Shown here: positions 13,841-18,788 of the stretch, in pieces
How the letters are laid out: every line of letters begins with the position of its first letter
Numbering within the stretch: the stretch's first letter is position 1
Source of the DNA: PNAI01 sp964575715
GTDB taxonomy: Bacteria > Pseudomonadota > Alphaproteobacteria > Rhizobiales > Xanthobacteraceae
Direction: 5' to 3'
Length of the DNA stretch: 18,788 nucleotides
Assembly (NCBI GenBank): GCA_964575715.1
Contig: CAZNSG010000239.1
Location: forward strand, 1 to 18,788
Translations under genes and position numbers: made by a program
The notes under the pieces: model-generated
Told to the model about the DNA's origin: nothing
Seen by the model: only the letters and a program-made list of their open reading frames with translations
Databases searched by the model: none

Positions 13841-14227
13841 TCACCCCATCGCCACATTGCTCTCGGCGACGGTCTGGTTGAGCCGGCGGGAGATGTTCTC
13901 GATGCGCTCGGCGGCGGAATTGAACGCGGAGACGATGGCCGCCTGGGTTGCATGCATGCGATCGGCGGACACCACGCGCGCGTCCTGCAGCGCGGCGAGC
14001 TCGTCCTGCAAATGCTGCATTCGCTTGCCCATCTCGGCGAGGTCGTCGGCGACCGTGATCGCCGCCATCACGATCAGGCGCGCATCGCCGATCTGTCCGA
14101 ACTTGCCGCGCAATTCCACGATGCGGTCATCGATGCTCTTGGCGAGCCGCATGAGGTGTTTTTCCTGCCCGTCCTCGCAGGCCATGCGATACTGGTGGCC
14201 ATTAATGGTGACGCTCACATGTGCCAT
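13841..14227 (-). CDS. zapA: Cell division protein ZapA
   Basis: ZapA bundles FtsZ filaments at the division site. The 128-aa protein begins with the ZapA head (MAHVSVTINGHQYRMACEDG), continues EKHLMRLAKSIDDRIVELRG, then ARLIVMAAITVADDLAEMGK, and ends in a long coiled coil (about residues 65-120). Length is typical for alphaproteobacterial ZapA. It starts 19 bp after the DUF4164-like gene and precedes the 6S RNA gene. Confidence 0.95.
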   Translation of the reverse strand: MAHVSVTINGHQYRMACEDGQEKHLMRLAKSIDDRIVELRGKFGQIGDARLIVMAAITVADDLAEMGKRMQHLQDELAALQDARVVSADRMHATQAAIVSAFNSAAERIENISRRLNQTVAESNVAMG

Positions 14228-14246
14228 GACGCCCTCGCCGCTTCTC

Positions 14247-14531
14247 TTATGGGTTTTCTTGCGTGCCGATCACCGCACGGATGCTGTGCATGGCCGAGTC
14301 GAGCCGGTGGGCGATCTCGCGGTTGACCGTTTCGAGCCGGCGCGAACGGGCGGTCTCGGCATCGAGTTCGGCTGCGAGCCGTGAACGGTCGGCGCCGAGT
14401 GCCTGGAACTGGGTGTGTTGCGCGGAACCGCTCCGGTCGGTGTCGAGCCGACGTTCGAGGGCTACTTCAAGCGCATCGAGCGCCAAGGCAAGACGACGAG
14501 TGGCCGCGTCGATCATGCTCTGATCGGTCAT
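14247..14531 (-). CDS. DUF4164-like coiled-coil protein upstream of zapA
   Basis: This small (94 aa) predicted coiled coil, rich in Ala, Arg, Leu and Glu (RRLALALDALEVALERRLD, then LAAELDAETARSRRLETVNR), ends in a short hydrophobic helix (SAMHSIRAVIG). From family knowledge, proteins of this kind (DUF4164) stand directly before zapA in many Rhizobiales, so a role with the division apparatus is likely but unproven. Two adjacent ATGs (14534 and 14531) follow GAGG; the second has the better spacing. It is the first gene of the minus-strand run, divergent from tkt. Confidence 0.8.
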   Translation of the reverse strand: MTDQSMIDAATRRLALALDALEVALERRLDTDRSGSAQHTQFQALGADRSRLAAELDAETARSRRLETVNREIAHRLDSAMHSIRAVIGTQENP

Positions 14532-14646
14532 CATGAAACCTCGTGCCCCCTCTCGCCACCTCTTGCCCACCCGGCGCGAAAAGCACGCCCCTATCGCCTG
14601 CCCTATGGTGTCCGTGCCGCAGAAATATCATTCGTGAGCAAGCAAT

Positions 14647-14669
14647 TAGAACGGGAACCTTACGTTCTA
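14647..14669. promoter_or_regulatory. Inverted repeat, candidate operator between the zapA run and tkt
   Basis: TAGAACG (14647-14653) and CGTTCTA (14663-14669) form perfect 7-bp arms around nine bases, in the 276-bp divergent intergenic region. The size and symmetry suit a dimeric regulator. I cannot name the regulator; it is not an alphaproteobacterial SOS box (GAAC-N7-GAAC). Confidence 0.35.
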
Positions 14670-14757
14670 CAAAGGCTTTCAGTCAACGCTTCGGCGGCCG
14701 CTGTCCCCTGCCTTTACGCAGGCGGTGCAAAGAGATCCGCGCCGAAGGTTAGTCACA

Positions 14758-14786
14758 TTGACTCCAAGGCCTTACGTGCTATCCCA
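14758..14786 (+). promoter_or_regulatory. Possible tkt promoter
   Basis: TTGACT (14758-14763) matches five of six bases of the -35 consensus. A weak -10 candidate, TATCCC, lies 16 bases further on. The predicted start would leave a leader of about 15 bases before the ATG at 14808. The -10 match is poor, so this is only a candidate. Confidence 0.3.
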
Positions 14787-14807
14787 AACCCTTCAAACGG
14801 ACGCCCG

Positions 14808-16871
14808 ATGATCGCGAAAGCCTCGCAGACGACCGCCGCCGTCGCGCCTTCGCCGCGTCAGAGCGGGCGGATGCCCGCAAATCGCGCCGAGCACGACCGC
14901 ATGGCCAACGCCATCCGCGCGCTCGCCATGGACGCGGTCGAGCAGGCCAAATCCGGCCACCCCGGCCTGCCCATGGGCGCGGCCGACATCGCCACCGTGC
15001 TGTTCACGCGCTATCTGAAATTCGATCCGGCCGATCCGGCCTGGCCCGACCGCGACCGCTTCGTGCTCTCCGCCGGCCACGGCTCGATGCTCATCTACGC
15101 TGCGCTGCATCTGCTCGGCTACCAGGCGATGACGATCGAGCAGATCAAACGCTTCCGCCAGCTCGGCTCGATCACACCGGGCCATCCAGAACACTTGCTC
15201 GCAGCGGGCATCGAGACCACCACCGGACCGCTCGGCCAGGGACTTGGCAATGCGGTGGGCATGGCGATCGCCGAGCGGCATCTGGCAGCCGTGTTCGGCA
15301 AGGACATCGTCGATCATCACACCTATGTGCTCGCCTCCGACGGCGATCTGATGGAAGGCATCAGTCAGGAGGCGATTGCGCTTGCCGGGCATCTTCGCCT
15401 CAATAGGCTGATCGTACTGTTCGACGACAACGGCATTTCCATCGACGGGCCGCTTGCGCTCGCCGACTCGGTGGACCAAGTCAAACGCTTCGAGGCGGCG
15501 GGCTGGATGGCGACGCGCATCGATGGTCACGATCCTAATGCCATCGCGGCCGCGATCGAGACGGCAAAAACATTCGAGCGGCCCACGCTGATCGCTTGCC
15601 GCACAACAATTGGTTTTGGCGCGCCGACCAAGGCCGGCACGGAAAAGTGCCACGGCTCCCCGCTCGGCGCCGAAGAAATCGCGGGCGCGCGCAACACGCT
15701 CGGCTGGAGCGAGCCCGCCTTCCAGATTCCGGCCGATGTGGTTGCGCAATGGCGCGCCGCCGGCCAGCGCTCGAAATCCGCGCGCAAGGAATGGGAGGGC
15801 CGTCTCGCCGCGCTGCCGGCCGAGCAGCGCAACGAATTCATGCGGCGCAGGCGCGGAGACTTGCCCAAAGAAAAATTCGCAGCCGCGGTTCGCGCGGTCA
15901 AGGAAAAGCTCGTTACCAGCCCAAGGGAAGTTGCGACACGCTCGGCCTCCGAAGCCGCGCTAGAAATGCTCACGCCGGCGCTGCCGGAGATGATCGGAGG
16001 CTCGGCCGATCTCACCGGCTCGAACAATACCAAGACCAAGAGCACCCCGGTGCTGTCGGCGAAGGATTATTCCGGGCGATTCATCCATTACGGCGTGCGC
16101 GAGCACGGCATGGCGGCGGCGATGAACGGCATGGCGCTGCACGGCGGCATCATCCCCTATTCGGGCACGTTTCTGGTGTTCTCCGATTATTGCCGGCCGG
16201 CGATCCGGCTTGCCGCACTTATGGGTCAGCGCGTCATCCATGTGATGACGCACGATTCGATCGGGCTTGGCGAAGACGGCCCGACGCATCAGCCGGTCGA
16301 GCATCTCGCGGCATTGCGGGCCATGCCGAACCTGCGCCTATTTCGTCCTTGCGACGCGGTCGAGACGATCGAATGCTGGGAGCTTGCGCTCGAATGCAAG
16401 ACCGGGCCAAGCGTGCTGGCGCTGACACGGCAGAACCTGCCGCAGCTTCGGCTTGGCCATGACGAGCGCAATCGCTGCTCAGCCGGCGCCTATGAGATCG
16501 TCCCCGCCGAGGGCCCGGTGGCCGCGGTGTCGCTGTTTGCCTCGGGTTCGGAGGTATCCATCGCGGTCGAGGCACGAAAATTCTTAAGGCAAAAAGGCGT
16601 GTACGCGCGGGTCGTATCGGTGCCGTGCTTTGAGCTGTTTCTCGCCGCGCCCGAAGACGAGCGCCGCGCCGTCGTCGGCGATGCGCCGGTGAAAGTCGCG
16701 GTCGAGGCCGCGGTGCGCCAGGGCTGGGATGCAATCGTCGGCTCAGAGGGCGCCTTTGTCGGCATGAGCAGCTATGGCGCCAGCGCACCCTATCGGGATC
16801 TCTACAAGCACTTCGGCATTACCCCGGAAGCGGTGGCCGAGGCAGCGCTGCGCAAGATGGGAAAAGCTTAG
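14808..16871 (+). CDS. tkt: Transketolase
   Basis: Transketolase moves two-carbon units in the pentose phosphate pathway and the Calvin cycle, with thiamine diphosphate. The product has 687 aa from ATG 14808, or 666 aa from ATG 14871, which is closer to the usual length; the extra residues are low complexity. Motifs: KSGHPGLPMGAADIATVLF, SAGHGSMLIYA, the thiamine-diphosphate motif SDGDLMEGISQEAIALAG (Ser in place of the first Gly of GDG), FDDNGISIDG, IHYGVREHGMAAAMNGMALH with the catalytic Glu, and HDSIGLGEDGPTHQPVEHLA. Open sequence upstream of 14808 is antisense to the DUF4164 gene and not part of the protein. It is followed by gap, probably in one operon. Confidence 0.96.
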   Translation: MIAKASQTTAAVAPSPRQSGRMPANRAEHDRMANAIRALAMDAVEQAKSGHPGLPMGAADIATVLFTRYLKFDPADPAWPDRDRFVLSAGHGSMLIYAALHLLGYQAMTIEQIKRFRQLGSITPGHPEHLLAAGIETTTGPLGQGLGNAVGMAIAERHLAAVFGKDIVDHHTYVLASDGDLMEGISQEAIALAGHLRLNRLIVLFDDNGISIDGPLALADSVDQVKRFEAAGWMATRIDGHDPNAIAAAIETAKTFERPTLIACRTTIGFGAPTKAGTEKCHGSPLGAEEIAGARNTLGWSEPAFQIPADVVAQWRAAGQRSKSARKEWEGRLAALPAEQRNEFMRRRRGDLPKEKFAAAVRAVKEKLVTSPREVATRSASEAALEMLTPALPEMIGGSADLTGSNNTKTKSTPVLSAKDYSGRFIHYGVREHGMAAAMNGMALHGGIIPYSGTFLVFSDYCRPAIRLAALMGQRVIHVMTHDSIGLGEDGPTHQPVEHLAALRAMPNLRLFRPCDAVETIECWELALECKTGPSVLALTRQNLPQLRLGHDERNRCSAGAYEIVPAEGPVAAVSLFASGSEVSIAVEARKFLRQKGVYARVVSVPCFELFLAAPEDERRAVVGDAPVKVAVEAAVRQGWDAIVGSEGAFVGMSSYGASAPYRDLYKHFGITPEAVAEAALRKMGKA

Positions 16872-16876
16872 AGTTA

Positions 16877-16934
16877 TTGTTTGAGCATGATCTTTTCCGA
16901 AAACCGGTTCCCACTTTTCGGGATCATGCTCTAA
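16877..16934. repeat. Palindromic intergenic repeat, full copy 3
   Basis: This is the same sequence as copies 1 and 2, with arms GAGCATGATC (16883-16892) and GATCATGCTC (16922-16931). It fills nearly the whole gap between the tkt stop (16871) and gap. The ribosome site of gap (AAAGGAG, 16933-16939) begins directly at its right edge. Confidence 0.9.
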
Positions 16935-16946
16935 AGGAGTCTAGTG

Positions 16947-17954
16947 ATGTCTGTTCGGGTCGCCATCAATGGCTTCGGGCGCATCGGCCGCAACGTGCTG
17001 CGCGCCATCGCGGAAGCCGGCCGCAAGGACATCGAGGTGATCGCCATCAACGACCTCGCGCCGGTCGAGACCAATGCGCATCTGCTGCGCTTTGACTCGG
17101 TGCATGGCCGCTTTCCCGGCGAGGTGACTGTTCAGGGCGATAGCATCAATCTCGGCAATGGCGCGATCAAGGTCACGGCGCAGAGAGATCCGGCGCAGCT
17201 GCCGTGGAAGGATCTCGGCATCGACATCGCACTGGAATGCACCGGCTTTTTCACGTCCAAAGAAAAGGCATCGATGCACCTGAGCGCGGGCGCCAAGTGC
17301 GTGCTGATCTCAGCGCCGGCCGACGGCGCCGATCTCACGGTGGTCTATGGCGTCAATCACGACAAGCTCACCAGGGATCACCGCGTTGTCTCGAATGCGT
17401 CCTGCACCACCAATTGCCTGGCGCCGGTCGCCAAGGTGCTCAACGACGCGATCGGCATCGACAAGGGATTCATGACCACGATCCATTCCTACACCAACGA
17501 TCAGCCATCGCTCGATCAGGTGCACAAGGACCTCTACCGCGCGCGCGCGGCGGCGCTCTCCATGATCCCGACCTCGACGGGAGCCGCGAAGGCCGTCGGC
17601 CTGGTGCTGCCGGAGCTCAACGGCAAACTCGATGGCGTTGCGATCCGCGTGCCGACGCCGAACGTTTCGGTGGTCGACTTCAAGTTTGTCTCAAAGCGCG
17701 CGACCAGCAAGGACGAGATCAACGGCGCGATCAAGCGCGCCGCCGAGCAGCAGCTCAAGGGCATTCTCGGCTACACCGACGCACCCAATGTCTCGATCGA
17801 CTTCAACCACGATCCGCGCTCGTCCGTCTTCCACATGGACCAGACTAAGGTGATGGACGGCACATTCGTGCGGGTGATGTCGTGGTACGACAACGAATGG
17901 GGCTTCTCCAACCGCATGGCGGACACTGCGGTAGCGATGGGGAAGTTGATTTGA
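16947..17954 (+). CDS. gap: Type I glyceraldehyde-3-phosphate dehydrogenase
   Basis: GAPDH interconverts glyceraldehyde-3-phosphate and 1,3-bisphosphoglycerate. The 335-aa product has the NAD fold (VAINGFGRIGRN), Asp36 in AINDLAP, which favours NAD over NADP, catalytic Cys153 in SNASCTTNCLAP, His180 in FMTTIHSYTNDQ, and the C-terminal SWYDNEWGFSNRM. ATG 16947 has AAAGGAG seven bases upstream; a GTG one codon earlier is less likely. In related genomes tkt, gap and pgk are usually neighbours, but here gap is followed by small unknown ORFs. Confidence 0.97.
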   Translation: MSVRVAINGFGRIGRNVLRAIAEAGRKDIEVIAINDLAPVETNAHLLRFDSVHGRFPGEVTVQGDSINLGNGAIKVTAQRDPAQLPWKDLGIDIALECTGFFTSKEKASMHLSAGAKCVLISAPADGADLTVVYGVNHDKLTRDHRVVSNASCTTNCLAPVAKVLNDAIGIDKGFMTTIHSYTNDQPSLDQVHKDLYRARAAALSMIPTSTGAAKAVGLVLPELNGKLDGVAIRVPTPNVSVVDFKFVSKRATSKDEINGAIKRAAEQQLKGILGYTDAPNVSIDFNHDPRSSVFHMDQTKVMDGTFVRVMSWYDNEWGFSNRMADTAVAMGKLI

Positions 17955-17994
17955 TTGCCACAAGTCCTACGTGCCTGCGCTAACGGAGCGGGCG

Positions 17995-18222
17995 ATGACC
18001 TTTGCACCCTCGTGGATTGAAATCGGCGTCGGAGCAGTTTTGGCGGCACTTGTCGCCTATGCGTTTTGGGTTGCGTTGAAGACCCGCAGAACCGAACATT
18101 CTTCGACAGAAAACATTGCCGTAGCTGATCCTGCCGAAGCCGCATCATCACTTGGGCGTTTGCGCTCGAATGGTGACAGCGGCGATGGAGCGGGCGTTGG
18201 GGCGGGATCAGGTGCGGGATAG
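17995..18222 (+). CDS. Small single-pass membrane protein, unknown
   Basis: This 75-aa protein has one clear membrane helix near the N-terminus (IEIGVGAVLAALVAYAFWVA, about residues 8-27) followed by basic residues (KTRR), so the rest should face the cytoplasm. The tail ends in a Gly/Ala/Ser run (GDGAGVGAGSGAG). ATG 17995 has GGAG six bases upstream; an upstream GTG at 17971 lacks one. It is not recognised. It is the first of a row of tiny, tightly packed ORFs. It could be a phage-type membrane protein such as a spanin or holin accessory, but one helix is not enough to say. Confidence 0.55.
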   Translation: MTFAPSWIEIGVGAVLAALVAYAFWVALKTRRTEHSSTENIAVADPAEAASSLGRLRSNGDSGDGAGVGAGSGAG

Positions 18223-18234
18223 GCGGGAGGGCGC

Positions 18235-18399
18235 GTGGAAAACGTGATGGAGTTACGAGAACGTGTTCGGGAATTGGAAGAGGCGATTACAAGCGCGAGC
18301 CTCGAACTCTGCGAGAGTAACGCCCCGGAAGCCAAGGTAACCATGGTGATCTTCGGGAAGGTCATGGATGCAGCGGCAATGAAGCGAGTCGGAATATGA
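18235..18399 (+). CDS. Tiny coiled-coil protein, unknown
   Basis: This 54-aa ORF (MENVMELRERVRELEEAITS...) has a short heptad-like N-terminus followed by AKVTMVIFGKVMDAAAMKRV. GTG 18235 has GGGAGG just upstream; ATG 18247 is an alternative. It starts 12 bp after the membrane protein gene, and its TGA overlaps the next ATG as ATGA (18396-18399). I do not recognise it. The good ribosome site and the overlap are the main evidence that it is real. Confidence 0.5.
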   Translation: MENVMELRERVRELEEAITSASLELCESNAPEAKVTMVIFGKVMDAAAMKRVGI

Positions 18400-18506
18400 C
18401 CCCAACACCCGACCTGCCCGAGCGCGAGCAGCGCGATTTGGAATGGCTGCGCCGGTTCGTCGCCGCGATTCGGGAAACGGAGGAGAAGCAGCAATGGCCG
18501 GAATAA
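18396..18506 (+). CDS. 36-residue ORF, translationally coupled
   Basis: This very short ORF (MTPTPDLPEREQRDLEWLRR, then FVAAIRETEEKQQWPE) overlaps the previous stop by four bases and the next start by 13. It would form one charged helix. No independent ribosome site is needed if it is coupled. I do not recognise it, and it may be a leader or coupling peptide for the following gene. Confidence 0.4.
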   Translation: MTPTPDLPEREQRDLEWLRRFVAAIRETEEKQQWPE

Positions 18507-18757
18507 GAGTCGGCGAAGGATACGAGTCTGTGATGCTTTACGTGCTCGATTGCAGCGAGTCGTGTGTGGATATCTCACTGTCCGACGTGTTCATGGACTT
18601 TATCCCGCGTGAGATCCACTCGCTCGACTCAGCGCGGAAGCTGATCGCCAACCTGCAACGGGCAACGGAAATCATGGAACGCGAGTCGCGGCGGTTGGCC
18701 GACAAGCCAAGCGGGATTGCGATTCGCCAGAAAGAGAAATGGCAGGTGCCAGCGTAA
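18494..18757 (+). CDS. Hypothetical 87-aa protein
   Basis: This acidic-then-basic small protein (MAGIRVGEGYESVMLYVLDC...) has three Cys/Ser-flanked positions early (LDCSESCVDISLSDVF) and a long predicted helix (SARKLIANLQRATEIMERES). ATG 18494 has GGAGGAG eight bases upstream, inside the previous ORF. Its TAA overlaps the next ATG as TAATG. It has no signal or membrane segment and is not recognised. Position and packing suggest a phage or island operon. Confidence 0.55.
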   Translation: MAGIRVGEGYESVMLYVLDCSESCVDISLSDVFMDFIPREIHSLDSARKLIANLQRATEIMERESRRLADKPSGIAIRQKEKWQVPA

Positions 18758-18788
18758 TGCCAGCGACACACGAAGAGATCGGCGCAAT
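18757..18788 (+). CDS. Start of a further ORF, cut by the window end
   Basis: An ATG at 18757 overlaps the preceding stop (TAATG) and opens a frame MPATHEEIGA that runs off the window. Ten residues are too few to identify it. Confidence 0.4.
   Translation, partial: MPATHEEIGA

Noticed and set aside
13042..13953. 303-aa minus-strand frame across 5-FCL, 6S RNA and part of zapA
   Set aside because: Arg/Pro-rich shadow frame without recognisable features; it conflicts with three supported genes.
14415..14807. Long N-terminal extension of the transketolase frame
   Set aside because: It is antisense to the DUF4164-like gene and then runs through the divergent intergenic region; transketolase similarity begins only after 14871.
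18057..18578. 173-aa minus-strand frame opposite the small ORF row
   Set aside because: The plus-strand ORFs have ribosome sites and coupled overlaps; the antisense frame has a low-complexity Arg/Leu and Ala/Pro composition typical of shadows.

Overview
The window looks like chromosome of an alphaproteobacterium in the Hyphomicrobiales (Rhizobiales), close to the Bradyrhizobium/Xanthobacteraceae group. The grounds are high GC, the gene order zapA - 6S RNA - 5-FCL - ymdB - yebC - ruvCAB - ybgC - tolQRAB - pal - cpoB, and palindromic intergenic repeats of the GAGCATGATC...GATCATGCTC type familiar from that group. The organism is inferred from gene content; no search was run.

Layout: almost everything from 208 to 14531 lies on the minus strand. 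Read in the direction of transcription it runs: DUF4164-like coiled-coil gene, zapA, 6S RNA, 5-formyltetrahydrofolate cyclo-ligase, ymdB-type phosphodiesterase, yebC, ruvC, ruvA, ruvB, an accessory interval, ybgC, tolQ, tolR, tolA, tolB, pal, cpoB. From 14808 the plus strand carries transketolase (tkt) and glyceraldehyde-3-phosphate dehydrogenase (gap). After gap come at least four tiny, tightly packed, unrecognised ORFs and the start of a fifth, a phage-like or island-like arrangement in place of the usual pgk.

Functionally there are four groups: cell division and one-carbon metabolism (zapA, 6S RNA, 5-FCL), Holliday-junction repair (ruvABC), the Tol-Pal envelope machine (ybgC to cpoB), and central carbon metabolism (tkt, gap).

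The most unusual part is the interval between ruvB and ybgC (6473-8596). It holds a GFA-family gene flanked by degraded second copies of the 3' end of ruvB (7769-7884) and the 5' end of ybgC (7341-7381). The intact ruvB and ybgC sit outside, separated from these relics by accessory genes: an AT-richer unknown gene, a small basic ORF, an orphan HicB-like gene, and a ParD/ParE-like pair. The ParE-like toxin is frameshifted by a 20-bp imperfect tandem duplication. The locus reads as a fusion of two ancestral arrangements, ruvB-GFA-ybgC and ruvB-accessory-toxin-ybgC.

A second theme is palindromic elements in intergenic spaces. Three of them supply the TAG stop codon of the adjacent gene (cpoB, tolB, tolA). 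Two 165-166 bp mosaic elements split ruvA from ruvC and yebC from ymdB, and another element separates ruvA from ruvB and makes a TTG start for ruvB likely. No stretch over 300 bases lacks an annotated feature.
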